Shown here one piece after another: positions 35,755 to 47,800 of a stretch of 64,000 bases of DNA. The stretch lies in NCBI RefSeq assembly GCF_904063055.1, contig NZ_CAJFCN010000004.1, positions 372,001-436,000 of the forward strand, given 5' to 3'. The notes below the pieces were generated by a model. It ran no database searches. It was not told the origin of the DNA and was given only the letters and a program-made list of their open reading frames with translations. Every line of letters starts with the position of its first letter. Within the stretch, counting starts at the first letter, position 1. A program made the translations under genes and the position numbers. Origin of the DNA: Pseudomonas paracarnis. Its GTDB lineage: Bacteria; Pseudomonadota; Gammaproteobacteria; Pseudomonadales; Pseudomonadaceae.

Positions 35755-37121
35755 TACGCAGCCTCCACAGTCAGCATGAGTTGGGCATGCATGGCTTCGG
35801 CGGCCCGCTTGCCATGTTGTACTGCCTGGACGGTGAGGTCCTGGCCGAGGCTGACGCAGTCGCCGCCGGCATACACCCCAGGGATGCTGGTGCGCAGTTG
35901 CTCATCGACGAAGATGCGCTCGCCGACGCGGTGCAGCTGCTGGGCCAGCGGGTCGTGCAGGGCGTCGTTGTCGAAGCCTTGCCCGATCGCCTTGAAGATC
36001 GCATCGGCGGCCAGTTCGAAGGTTTCCCCGGTAGGCAGCAGGCGACCGTTTTCCAGGCGGGTGCGGGCAAAGCGCATGCCGCGTACGCGGCCTTGGTCGT
36101 CGAGTAACACCTCGTCGGGTTGGGCCCAGGTCAACAGCCGGACTTGATTGGCCTTGGCGATGTCCTGTTCGTGGTGGGTTGCGCCCATGTCGGCCAGGCC
36201 ACGGCGGTACACCAGGTTGACATCGCGGGCACCGAGGCGGGCCATCTGCACGGCCATGTCGATGGCGGTGTTGCCGGCGCCGAGCACGATGCAGCGGTCG
36301 GCCAGGGGCAGTTGGGTGAGGTCGTCGGCCTGGCGCAGTTCGCGGATATAGTCGGTGGCGGCGAGCAGGCCGGGGGCGTCCTCAAAGGGCAGGCCCAGCT
36401 GTTTGCTGGCAGCGAGCCCCAGGCCGAGGAACACCGAATCGAACTGCTGGTGCAGTTCGCTCAAGGTCAGGTTATCACCCAGGCGCTGACCGTGGCGAAC
36501 CTCGATGCCGCCAATCTGCAGGAGGAAATCCAGTTCCTTCTGGGCGAAGTCGTCCACCAGTTTGTATTTGGCGATTCCGTATTCATTCAGGCCGCCGGCT
36601 TTTTCCCGCGCCTCGAATATCACCACGTCATGACCGTGCAAGGCGGCGCGGTGAGCGCAGGCCAAACCGGCAGGCCCGGCGCCGACCACGGCGATACGCT
36701 TGCCGGTGGACGCGGCGCGTTGGAACGGGTGTTCGCTGAAGTGCGCGTTGTCGATGGCGTAGCGTTGCAGCAGGCCGATCAGCACGGGGGCGCATTCTTC
36801 GGCGTTATTGCGTACGCAGGCTTGCTGGCAAAGGATTTCCGTCGGGCACACCCGTGCGCAACTACCACCGAGGATGTTGGCCGAGAGGATTTTTTGCGCG
36901 GCCCCCTGCACGTTTTCGGTGTGGATATTGCGGATGAACGAGGGGATATCGATCTCGCTGGGGCACGCATTCACACAAGGCGCGTCGTAGCAGTACAGGC
37001 AGCGCGAGGCTTCCAGTTGGGCCTGGCGTGCGTTGAGGGGCGGTGCCAGGTCGGTGAAGTGGCTGGCGAGGGTGGCCCCGTCTTCGCGGGGGTGGGGGAG
37101 GTGGGTCAGGGTCTGGATCAC
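35754..37121 (-). CDS. preT: Dihydropyrimidine dehydrogenase NAD(P)-binding subunit PreT (PydX-like)
   Basis: PreT passes electrons from NADH to PreA. The 455-residue protein resembles the glutamate synthase small subunit: N-terminal Fe-S cysteines (CLYCYDAPCVNACPSEIDIPSFI; GGSCARVCPTEILCQQACVRN), an FAD motif (IAVVGAGPAGLACAHRAALHGHDVVIFE) and a second dinucleotide motif (CIVLGAGNTAIDMAVQMARLGA). I chose GTG 37121 (VIQTLTHLPHPRED) because the only upstream ATG (37175) lies inside a REP repeat. Confidence 0.9.
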   Translation of the reverse strand: MIQTLTHLPHPREDGATLASHFTDLAPPLNARQAQLEASRCLYCYDAPCVNACPSEIDIPSFIRNIHTENVQGAAQKILSANILGGSCARVCPTEILCQQACVRNNAEECAPVLIGLLQRYAIDNAHFSEHPFQRAASTGKRIAVVGAGPAGLACAHRAALHGHDVVIFEAREKAGGLNEYGIAKYKLVDDFAQKELDFLLQIGGIEVRHGQRLGDNLTLSELHQQFDSVFLGLGLAASKQLGLPFEDAPGLLAATDYIRELRQADDLTQLPLADRCIVLGAGNTAIDMAVQMARLGARDVNLVYRRGLADMGATHHEQDIAKANQVRLLTWAQPDEVLLDDQGRVRGMRFARTRLENGRLLPTGETFELAADAIFKAIGQGFDNDALHDPLAQQLHRVGERIFVDEQLRTSIPGVYAGGDCVSLGQDLTVQAVQHGKRAAEAMHAQLMLTVEAA

Positions 37122-37162
37122 GGTGTTGGCCTCACGGTTATTGAGGTGCTGCCTCTGATGGG

Positions 37163-37215
37163 CGATCGTTCCCACGCTCTGCGTGGGAATGCCTCACTGG
37201 ACGCTCCGCGTCCGC
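37163..37215. repeat. Solitary family 2 REP half-element
   Basis: GATCGTTCCCACGCTCTGCG followed by GACGCTCCGCGTCC, with no matching right half. It lies between dihydropyrimidinase and preT, inside the likely transcript. Confidence 0.85.
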
Positions 37216-37226
37216 TTTTTTTGGAC

Positions 37227-39258
<2,032 letters not shown>

Positions 39259-40746
39259 ATGCAACAGAACAGATCGCAAGTCATCGAGCGCAACGGCCTG
39301 TACGAACTCGACGCCGGCCCCGACGTCCTCGACAGCCCTCGCTACAACCACGACATGGCACCCACCAAAGTGCACGAGCGCACCTGGAACAAATGGCACA
39401 TCACGGCGCTATGGGTCGGCATGTCGATCTGCGTGCCCACCTACACCCTGGGCGGGGTGCTCACGGCGTATTTCGGGCTGTCGGTGGGGGAGGCGCTGGT
39501 AGCGATCCTGCTGGCCAATATCGTGGTGTTGATCCCGCTGACCCTCAACGCGTTTCCCGGCACCAAGTACGGCATTCCGTTTCCGGTGCTGTTGCGTTCG
39601 TCCTTTGGCATCCTCGGCTCCAACGTACCGTGCCTGATCCGCGCGCTGGTGGCCTGCGGCTGGTTTGGTATCCAGACGATGTTCGGCGGGCTGGCGATCC
39701 ACCTGTTCCTGGGCTCGATTTTCGACGGCTGGAAAGCCCTCGGCGGTACCGGAGAGGTGATCGGTTTCATGCTGTTCTGGTGCTTGAATCTGTGGGTGGT
39801 GCTGCGTGGCGCCGAGTCGATCAAGCGCCTGGAAACCTTGTCGGCGCCGTTGTTGGTGGCGGTGGGGGTTGGGCTGCTGGTATGGGCGATGCCCAACGTG
39901 TCCCTCAGCGAGTTGATGGCGATCCCACCCAAGCGCCCCGAAGGCGCCAGCCTCACCGGTTACTTCATGGCGGGGCTCACGGCGATGGTGGGTTTCTGGG
40001 CCACATTGTCATTGAACATTCCGGATTTCAGCCGCTACGCCAAGAGCCAGAAAGACCAGATTCTGGGGCAGATTTTCGGCTTGCCGCTGACCATGTTCCT
40101 GTTCGCTGCCCTCGGCGTGGTGATGACCGCCGCCTCGGTGAAACTGGTGGGGGTGAGCGTCTCCGACCCGGTGAGCCTGATCGGGCATATCCAGAGCCCG
40201 GTGTGGGTGGCCATCGCCATGGCGCTGATCATCGTCGCGACCTTGTCCACCAATACCGCGGCGAACATCGTCTCGCCCACCAACGACTTCCAGAACATTG
40301 CGCCCAAGCTGATCAACCGCACCACGGCGGTGATCCTCACCGGCCTGGTAGGGCTGGCGCTGATGGCCCATGAACTGCTGAAAAAACTCGGGCTGATCGT
40401 CTCGGACGTGAGTCTTGAAACCGTGTATTCCAATTGGCTGCTGGGCTATTCAAGCCTGCTGGGGCCGATTGCCGGGATCATGGTGGTGGACTATTTCATC
40501 ACCCGCAGACAGCAGTTGGACCTGGCCGGCCTGTACCGCGACGACGTGTACCCGGCCTGGAACTGGGGCGGCTTTATCGCCTTTGGCGTACCGGTGGTGC
40601 TGACGCTGCTGTCGCTGGGCAGCGATGCGTTCAGCTGGTTCTACAGCTACGGCTGGTTCACCGGCTCGGCGTTGGGCGGGGTGTTGTATTACGGCTTGAA
40701 CGCCAAGCGCGGGGCGAGCCCGATCACCGCCAAGGCGCCGTTGTAA
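39259..40746 (+). CDS. NCS1-family nucleobase/hydantoin:cation symporter
   Basis: The 495-residue inner-membrane protein has about 12 hydrophobic segments and NCS1/Mhp1-type motifs: TWNKWHITALWVGMSICVPTYTLGG in the first segment, GWFGIQTMFGG in the third and SLNIPDFSRYAKSQKDQ, the conserved NxPDFSRY loop. It is divergent from dihydropyrimidinase and upstream of the carbamoyl-amino-acid amidohydrolase, so uracil, thymine or a dihydropyrimidine is the likely cargo. It may be co-transcribed with the amidohydrolase gene despite a REPIN between them. Confidence 0.9.
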   Translation: MQQNRSQVIERNGLYELDAGPDVLDSPRYNHDMAPTKVHERTWNKWHITALWVGMSICVPTYTLGGVLTAYFGLSVGEALVAILLANIVVLIPLTLNAFPGTKYGIPFPVLLRSSFGILGSNVPCLIRALVACGWFGIQTMFGGLAIHLFLGSIFDGWKALGGTGEVIGFMLFWCLNLWVVLRGAESIKRLETLSAPLLVAVGVGLLVWAMPNVSLSELMAIPPKRPEGASLTGYFMAGLTAMVGFWATLSLNIPDFSRYAKSQKDQILGQIFGLPLTMFLFAALGVVMTAASVKLVGVSVSDPVSLIGHIQSPVWVAIAMALIIVATLSTNTAANIVSPTNDFQNIAPKLINRTTAVILTGLVGLALMAHELLKKLGLIVSDVSLETVYSNWLLGYSSLLGPIAGIMVVDYFITRRQQLDLAGLYRDDVYPAWNWGGFIAFGVPVVLTLLSLGSDAFSWFYSYGWFTGSALGGVLYYGLNAKRGASPITAKAPL

Positions 40747-40758
40747 ACCACGGTCGAG

Positions 40759-40845
40759 GTGGGAGCTGGCTTGCCTGCGATAGCGGACTATCAGTTAAAG
40801 CCGTGTCGTCTGACACACCGCCATCGCAGGCAAGCCAGCTCCCAC
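40759..40845. repeat. REPIN-like inverted repeat, family 1
   Basis: GTGGGAGCTGGCTTGCCTGC and its inverse GGCAAGCCAGCTCCCAC occupy the gap between the transporter and amidohydrolase genes. Confidence 0.9.
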
Positions 40846-40893
40846 AGTTGACCGCGTCAATTCATAAGAACCTGTAGCCTGAGGAGACCCCCC

Positions 40894-42177
40894 ATGAACG
40901 CTGCCCTCGACGTTCTGCAATCGCCCCATCAGCACATCAATCGCGACCGTCTGTGGCAGTCGCTGATGGACCTGGCCGAACTCGGCGCCACGCCCAAGGG
41001 CGGTGTGTGTCGCCTGGCCCTCACCGACCTCGACCGCAAGGCTCGCGACCTCTTCGTGCAGTGGTGTGAAGCGGCGGGTTGCACCGTGACCGTCGACGGC
41101 ATCGGCAATATCTTTGCGCGCCGCCCCGGTCGCAATCCCGACCTGCCACCGGTAATGACCGGCAGCCATATCGACACCCAGCCCACCGGCGGCAAGTTCG
41201 ACGGTTGCTTCGGCGTGCTGGCCGGTGTGGAAGTGCTGCGCACCCTCAACGACCTCCAGGTGGAAACCGAGGCACCGCTGGAAGTGGTGGTGTGGACCAA
41301 CGAAGAAGGCTCGCGCTTCCCGCCGTGCATGATGGGCTCAGGGGTGTTTGCCGAGAAGTTCAGCCTGGCCGATACCCTGGCCAAGGTCGATGCGGACGGC
41401 GTGAGCGTGGAGGAGGCGTTGAACGCGATTGGCTATGCGGGAACGCGGCCGGTCAGCGGGCATAAGGTCGGCGCGTATTTCGAGGCCCATATCGAACAAG
41501 GGCCGATTCTGGAGGATGAACACAAAACCATCGGCGTGGTGCTCGGCGCCCTCGGGCAAAAGTGGTTCGACCTGAAGCTGCGCGGTGTTGAGGCCCATGC
41601 CGGCCCTACACCCATGCACTTGCGCAAGGACGCCCTGGTCGGCGCGGCAGCGGTGGTGGCCGCCGTGAACGCGGCGGCGTTGGCGCACCAGCCCCATGCA
41701 TGCGGCACGGTGGGGTGCCTGCAAGCGTATCCGGGATCGCGCAACGTGATTCCCGGTGAAGTGCGCATGACTCTGGATTTTCGTCATCTTGAACCGGCGC
41801 GGCTGGATTCGATGATTGCCCAGGTGCGTCAGGTGATCGAAGACACCTGCGCCAAACATGGCTTGAGTTTCGACATGCAGCCTACGGCGGACTTCCCGCC
41901 GCTGTACTTCGACAAAAGCTGCGTGGAGGCGGTGCGCAATGCCGCCAATGGCTTGGGCTTGTCGAACCTGGACATCGTCAGCGGGGCAGGGCACGACGCG
42001 ATCTTCGTCGCTGAGCTAGGCCCGGCGGGGATGATCTTTGTGCCGTGTGAAGGCGGCATCAGCCATAACGAAATCGAAAATGCCGCGCCGGATGATCTGG
42101 CGGCGGGGTGTGCGGTGTTGTTGCGGGCGATGGTGGCCGCTTCAGCGGCCATCGCCAGCGGCCAGCTCGCGGCCTGA
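40894..42177 (+). CDS. N-carbamoyl-beta-alanine amidohydrolase (beta-ureidopropionase), M20 family
   Basis: It hydrolyses N-carbamoyl-beta-alanine or its 2-methyl analogue to the beta-amino acid, CO2 and ammonia, the last step of reductive pyrimidine breakdown. The 427-residue protein has the M20 metal ligands in MTGSHIDTQPTGGKFDGCFGVLAG and VWTNEEGSRFPPCMMGSG, EAHIEQGPILE, and the dimerisation/active-site stretch VEAHAGPTPMHLRKDALV. The C-terminal SGAGHDAIFV carries the last His ligand. A GAGGAG-type site precedes ATG 40894. L-carbamoylases and allantoate amidohydrolases are close relatives. Confidence 0.9.
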   Translation: MNAALDVLQSPHQHINRDRLWQSLMDLAELGATPKGGVCRLALTDLDRKARDLFVQWCEAAGCTVTVDGIGNIFARRPGRNPDLPPVMTGSHIDTQPTGGKFDGCFGVLAGVEVLRTLNDLQVETEAPLEVVVWTNEEGSRFPPCMMGSGVFAEKFSLADTLAKVDADGVSVEEALNAIGYAGTRPVSGHKVGAYFEAHIEQGPILEDEHKTIGVVLGALGQKWFDLKLRGVEAHAGPTPMHLRKDALVGAAAVVAAVNAAALAHQPHACGTVGCLQAYPGSRNVIPGEVRMTLDFRHLEPARLDSMIAQVRQVIEDTCAKHGLSFDMQPTADFPPLYFDKSCVEAVRNAANGLGLSNLDIVSGAGHDAIFVAELGPAGMIFVPCEGGISHNEIENAAPDDLAAGCAVLLRAMVAASAAIASGQLAA

Positions 42178-42288
42178 TCGTTCCCACGCTCCGCGTGGGA
42201 ATGCACCCTGTGACGCTCCGCGTCACGATTTTAGAGGCAGACGCAGAGCGTCCTGAGCGGCGTTCCCACGCAGAGCGTGGGAACGATC
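42176..42288. repeat. REPIN-like inverted repeat, family 2, starting at the stop codon of the amidohydrolase gene
   Basis: GATCGTTCCCACGCTCCGCG begins within the TGA stop (42175-42177). The inverse GCGTGGGAACGATC ends at 42288, two bases before the end of the convergent outer-membrane factor gene. Confidence 0.9.
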
Positions 42289-42289
42289 A

Positions 42290-43705
42290 TTAACCCGGCT
42301 GCCAGCCGCCGCCCAGTGCGGTCAACAACCCTACGCTCGCCTGCAACTGCCGGGTCTGCACCGCCTGCAACGTTCTCTGTGCCTGCAACGCGGCGGTTTG
42401 GGCGGTGACCACATCCAGATAGCTCACTGCCCCGGCCTGATAGCTGTTCATCGCCAAGGCCTGGGTATGTTGCGCCGCCTCTGCCGCCGCTTGCTCGTCC
42501 TCGGCTTGCTGCTGCAGATCCCGCAGTTGCGCGAGGTTATCTTCCACCTCGCGCACGGCTTTCAATACGTGGCTACGGTACTGTGCCGCGGCCTCCTCGA
42601 ACTCGGCCTTGGCCTGGCGCGCGTTGGCGCTCAAGCGCCCGCCGTCGAAGATCGGCAGGTTCATCAGCGGCCCCAGTGCCCAATACCGGTTGCCGGCGGA
42701 CAGCAGGTTGCCAACACCTTGGGTCTGCCCGCCCAGCACACCGGTCAAACTGAAATCCGGAAACCACGCTGCCTTGGCCACGCCGATCGTTGCGTTGGCC
42801 GCAAACACGCGACGTTCAGCTGCGGCAATGTCCGGACGACGCTGCAGCAGGTGGCTGGGCAACTGCGCCGGAATGCCTGGCAACGCCATTAACTGCGAGC
42901 TGGGCGGCAGTGAAAACTCACTGGCCGTCACGCCCACCAATTCGCCGATGGCATGTTCGGCGAGGTTGCGCTGGCCACGCACTTCGTCCAGCTGCGCCTT
43001 GGCTTCGGCCAGTTGGTTCTGCGCGCGGGTCAGGTCCAATTCCGAGGCAATCTGGCCTTCATAACGGCTGCGGGTCAGTTGCAGCGCCTGGCTGAAGTCT
43101 TGCAACGAAGTGCTCAGGATTCGGCGCTGCGCATCCAGCCCATTGAGCTGCACATACAGGCTCGCCAACTGCTGTTGGAGGCTCAAGCGCACCACCGCCA
43201 AATCATCAAAGGACGCTTGTGCCTGGGCATCGCCCGCGGCGACCTGGTTGCGGATTCTGCCCCACAGGTCGAGGTCGTATCCCAGGGAGAACCCAGCGGT
43301 ATTGCTGTTGTACACCGACGGCTGTGTAGTACCGCGTAACGGTCGTGAATCCGATTGACGCTGGCGCAGCGGTTGCACGCTGGCGGTGATTTGCGGGAAA
43401 AGGCCCGCGTGCAGTTGACTGGCATAGGCCTGGGACGCATCGAAGTGCGCCAGCGCCGCGGCCAGGTCCGGGTTGGCCTTGAGCAGTTGTTGCTGCAGCG
43501 CGTTCAGGCGCGAATCGTTGTAGAGCTGCCACCACTGGGGCGCCAGTTGATCTAACGGTTGCGCGCTGTGCCAGGGGCCATCGCTGGTTTGTTCGCGGTA
43601 GTGGGCGGGCAGGTCAATCGACGGCACCGTATAGGTGGGCGCCATCGAGCAACCCTGCAACGCCAGCACCATCAGTGCCGCCAGCGACTTAAGCCTTGGG
43701 CGCAT
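42290..43705 (-). CDS. RND efflux outer-membrane factor lipoprotein (NodT/OprM-like)
   Basis: The 471-residue protein has a lipoprotein signal (MRPRLKSLAALMVLALQGCSMAPTY, lipid-bearing Cys after LQG) and two OEP repeats with long coiled helices (LNALQQQLLKANPDLAAALAHFDASQAYASQLHAGLFPQI; FEEAAAQYRSHVLKAVREVEDNLAQLRDLQQQ). The stretch YDLDLWGRIRNQVAAGDAQAQAS is a family hallmark. It forms the exit duct of the tripartite pump. It is last in the operon, and its start overlaps the adaptor's 3' end. Confidence 0.93.
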   Translation of the reverse strand: MRPRLKSLAALMVLALQGCSMAPTYTVPSIDLPAHYREQTSDGPWHSAQPLDQLAPQWWQLYNDSRLNALQQQLLKANPDLAAALAHFDASQAYASQLHAGLFPQITASVQPLRQRQSDSRPLRGTTQPSVYNSNTAGFSLGYDLDLWGRIRNQVAAGDAQAQASFDDLAVVRLSLQQQLASLYVQLNGLDAQRRILSTSLQDFSQALQLTRSRYEGQIASELDLTRAQNQLAEAKAQLDEVRGQRNLAEHAIGELVGVTASEFSLPPSSQLMALPGIPAQLPSHLLQRRPDIAAAERRVFAANATIGVAKAAWFPDFSLTGVLGGQTQGVGNLLSAGNRYWALGPLMNLPIFDGGRLSANARQAKAEFEEAAAQYRSHVLKAVREVEDNLAQLRDLQQQAEDEQAAAEAAQHTQALAMNSYQAGAVSYLDVVTAQTAALQAQRTLQAVQTRQLQASVGLLTALGGGWQPG

Positions 43706-44858
43706 GCGCACCTCCCGAGGCGGCGGCCAGTTGCACTGGGTCGCCTTCGCGCAGGGCGTCGGGCGGGTTGTCGATGATGCGGTCAGCAGGCTTCAGGCCT
43801 TGGTCGATCACCAGGCGCTCGCCGAGGTCCAGGCCAATATGAATATCTTGCAGGTGCACATGATTGCGCCCGTCCAGCACCGCAACCTGGGTGCCCTGGG
43901 CGCGGAAGATCAAGGCGCTGGCCGGGATGCTTACGCCATGGGTGTCAGCCGGAATCGGTAGGGTGACTTCGGCGTAGTCGCCCGGCAGCAGTTCGCCGTT
44001 GGGGTTGTCGGCGACGAACTGGGCCAGCAGGGTGCCGGAGCGGCGGTCGATGGCGGTGGAGTCACCGATCAGGCGTGCCTTGAAATGCTCGCTGGGGTGC
44101 TCGGGGACGGTCAGTTCGGCCTCAAGGCCCGCATGAATGACCGCTGCATAGTTCTGCGGCACCGGCACGTACAAGCGCAATTGGTGGGTGTCGGCAATGT
44201 TGAACAGTTCTGGATCGCTGGCGTTATCGGCTTTGATCAATTGGCCGATGTCCGTGTTGCGGGCGGTGATGGTGCCGGCGAACGGCGCGCGCAGGGTCTT
44301 GTAGCTTTCCAGGGCGCACAGTCGCGCATAGTCTGCTGCAGCGGCTTCGGTGTTGGCCTTGGCGGCTGCGGCGTTGGAGGTTTTCTCATCGGCGTCCTGG
44401 CGCGATACCGAATGGCTGGCCAGCAGGTTTTGCCAGCGGGTCGCCGTGGTGGCTGCCAGGCGTGCATTGGCTTGTTGCTGGATCAGGCGCGCATGGGCCT
44501 GGGCCAGTTGTTGGTCAAGGTCGGGGCTGTCGATTTCGGCGAGGATTTGCCCGGTCTTGACCTGGGTCCCGATGTCGACTTTCCAGTCCTTCAAGTAGCC
44601 GCTCACCCGCGCATGGATAGCCGCCTTGCTCCACGCCTCCAGGTGGGCGGGCAGGCGCAGGGTGTCACCGCCGGCGTTTGGCTTGGGTTGGAACACCATC
44701 ACCTGGGGGACGGCGGCGGCTTCGGTCCAGGCAGTGACCGATTGCTCGTGCAGCGTACGCGCGTGCAGGCCGCTGGCGACCAGCAAGGCAGCCAACGTCA
44801 GGCCACCGACACCCAGGAGCATCAGGCGCTTGCGCGAGGGTTTTTGATCAGGCGACAT
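43689..44858 (-). CDS. RND efflux periplasmic adaptor (membrane-fusion protein)
   Basis: The 389-residue protein has one N-terminal hydrophobic anchor (RLMLLGVGGLTLAALLVASGLHA), a lipoyl-like domain (SGYLKDWKVDIGTQVKTGQILAEIDSPDLDQQLAQA ... LRAPFAGTITARNTDIGQLI), an alpha-hairpin between them (about residues 105-185) and beta-barrel/membrane-proximal domains. Its start overlaps the pump gene's 3' end by 11 bases and its end overlaps the outer-membrane factor gene, so all three are coupled. Confidence 0.92.
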   Translation of the reverse strand: MSPDQKPSRKRLMLLGVGGLTLAALLVASGLHARTLHEQSVTAWTEAAAVPQVMVFQPKPNAGGDTLRLPAHLEAWSKAAIHARVSGYLKDWKVDIGTQVKTGQILAEIDSPDLDQQLAQAHARLIQQQANARLAATTATRWQNLLASHSVSRQDADEKTSNAAAAKANTEAAAADYARLCALESYKTLRAPFAGTITARNTDIGQLIKADNASDPELFNIADTHQLRLYVPVPQNYAAVIHAGLEAELTVPEHPSEHFKARLIGDSTAIDRRSGTLLAQFVADNPNGELLPGDYAEVTLPIPADTHGVSIPASALIFRAQGTQVAVLDGRNHVHLQDIHIGLDLGERLVIDQGLKPADRIIDNPPDALREGDPVQLAAASGGAHAPKA

Positions 44859-47800
44859 GGGGCGTTTCTCCAGCAGTTGCGCGAGTAGGATGACGGCCGT
44901 GGACCAGGCTGAAGACCACGGGAACAAACAACAAAGTGGCGACGGTGGCGAAGACCAGGCCACCGATGACCGCCCGGCCGAGCGGGGCGTTCTGCTCCTC
45001 GGAAATCGCCAGGGGCAACATGCCAATGATCATTGCCAGGGCGGTCATGCACACCGGGCGAAAGCGTGTGTAGCCGGCTTCCAGCGCGGCTTTCAACGCA
45101 TCGCCGTGTTCGGCCAGGCGCTCACGGCAGAAGCTCACCACCAGGATCGAGTTGGCGGTGGCCACGCCCATGCACAAGATGGCACCGGTGAGTGCTGGCA
45201 CCGACAACGAGGTGCCACTGAGGAACAGCATCCACACGATGCCCGCCAATGCTGCCGGCAACGCCGTGATGATCACAAAGGGGTCGGCCCACGACTGGAA
45301 GTTGACCACGATCAGCAAGTAGATCAGCACCACCGCGCCGAGCAGTCCGAAGCTCAAACCACTGAACGCCTCATGCAGCGCATCGATCTGCCCGTGCAGG
45401 CTGATGGTCGCGCCTTTGGGGCGCATGGACGCTGTGTCATCCAGCACCTTTTGCACATCGCGGGCCACACCGCCGAGGTCGCGGCCTTGCACGTTGGCGT
45501 ACAGGTCCAGGGTCGGTTCGATGTTGTAGTGGGTCACCACGGCCGGGCTTTGTACCCGGGAAATAGTCGCCACGCCGCCGAGAATTTGCGCCTGCCCATC
45601 GGCACCGGTCACCGGCAGCGCTTCCAGGGACGGCAGGCTGTCGAGACGGTATTGCGGGGTAGCGGCGACGATGGAGTAAGACACGCCATTGGCCGGGTTG
45701 AGCCAGAAGGTCGGCGCGGTTTGCGAGCTGCCGGCGAGGGAGGCGACCATGCTGTTGGTAACATCACGCTCGGTAATGCCCAGGCCGTTAGCGCGCATGC
45801 GGTCCACGTTTACTTGCAGCGAGGGGTAGCCGGTGGACTGCTGGATGCGCAGGTCGGCAATCCCCGGTACATGCTGCAAGCGCCGTTCAAGCTCGACGGC
45901 ATAAGCGCGGTTTTCTGCGTCATTGCGCCCGGAGATTTTGACGTCCAGCGGGGCGGGGGCGCCGAAGTTGAGGATCTGGCTGCTGATGTCGGCGGGCAGG
46001 AACGCAAAGTGGCTGCCGGGGAAACTTTGCGGCAGGGCTTCGCGCAGTTTTTTCACATAGTCGGCGGTGGGCGCGTGGTGCGTTTTCAAGCTGACTTGAA
46101 TATCGCCATCCTGCGGGCCGATGGTGCCGCTGCTGCTGTAGGCCATGTCGATGCCGCTGAGCGGAATGCCAATATTATCGACGATGGTGTCCAGCTCTTC
46201 GGCGGGGATGACCTCGCGGATCCGCGCTTCGATGCGGTCGAACGCCGCGGCGCTTTCCTCGATGCGCGTGCCCAGTGGCAAGCGCACATGCAGGGCCAAG
46301 GCACCCGCATCGGTGGCCGGGAAAAAGTCCTGGCCCAGGCTCGGCAACAACAGGAACGACGCGAGTACGCAGGCCAGGAACCCGACAATGAAGCGCTTGC
46401 GTGCGCCCAGTGCCAGCGTCAGCAGGCCATGGTAGGTGTCGCGGACATTGGAAAAGTGCCGCTCGAATCCCTGTTGAAAATTCAGCACCGATTGCAGCAA
46501 CGCATTGCGTGGTTTCGGGTGTTGTTCACCCTCGTGGTGATTGATGAATGCATCTTCCGGATGATGCCCCGCGCCTGGCTCCGGCCTATGCGGTTTGAGC
46601 AAAAACATCGCCAGTGTCGGCACCAGGGTGCGCGAGAGAATGAACGAACTGGCCATGGCAAAGATCACCGCCAGCGCCATTGGCCGGAACAGGTAACCGG
46701 CGATGCCTTGCAGCAAAAACATCGGCACGAACACGATGCAGATGCACAACAGCGAGACGAACGCCGGGCCGACGATTTGCGCGGCGCCGTCGAGAATCGC
46801 GGCCTTCACCGCCTTGCCTTGCTCCAGGTGCCAGTTGATGTTTTCGATGGTCACCGTGGCGTCGTCCACCAGGATGCCCACCGCCAACGCCAGCCCGCCC
46901 AACGTCATGACGTTGAGGGTTTGCCCACTGACAGCCAATAGCGCAATGGCCGAGAGCACCGCCAGGGGAATCGACGCGGCGATGATCAAGGTCGAGCGCC
47001 AACTGCCGAGAAACAGCAGGATCATCGCACTGGTGAGCAGTGCAGCAATGATGCCTTCCTGGGCCACGCTGCCCACCGACTGCTTGACGAACGCCGAGGC
47101 ATCGCCCAGCAGCGAGGTTTTCAGCGACGGCGGCAGGGTTTCGTTGATGCGCGGCAGCATCTGCCGGATACCGTCGATGATCGACAGGGTGGAGATGCTG
47201 CCGTTTTTCAGCGCCGGCATCAGCACGGCGCGATGGCCGTCGACCCGCACGATATTGGTTTGCGGCGGTGAACCGTCGCGCACGTGGGCCACTTGGCCGA
47301 TGGTGATCAGCGCCCCGTCAACCGTCTTGATCGGCAGGTCGTTGAGTTCATCGATGGCCTTGGGGCTGTTATTGAGCAGGATCGTGTATTCGTTGAGGCC
47401 CAGCTTGGCGGTGCCCACCGGGATGATCTGGTTCTGCAGCGCCAGGGCATTGCCCACATCCTGGGCCGACAAGCCTTTGGCGGCCAGCGCCTGAGGGTCG
47501 AGGTCGAGGGTGATCTGCCGTTGCTTGCCGCCCATCGGTGTAGGCATGGCCAGGCCGGGCAGGGCGCTCAAGGGCAGGCGGATATTGTTCTGCACCAGGT
47601 CGCGAATTTTGGCTTCCGACAGGCTGGGGCTGGAAAACGCCATTTGCAGGATCGGCACCGTGGAGGCGCTGTAGTTGAGGATCAGCGGCGGGGTGATGCC
47701 CGGTGGCATTTGCTTGAGCACAGTCTGTGACACCGCCGTGACCTGGGCGTTGGCGGTACGGATATCGACGCCAGGCTGGAAGAAGATCTTGACGATGCCC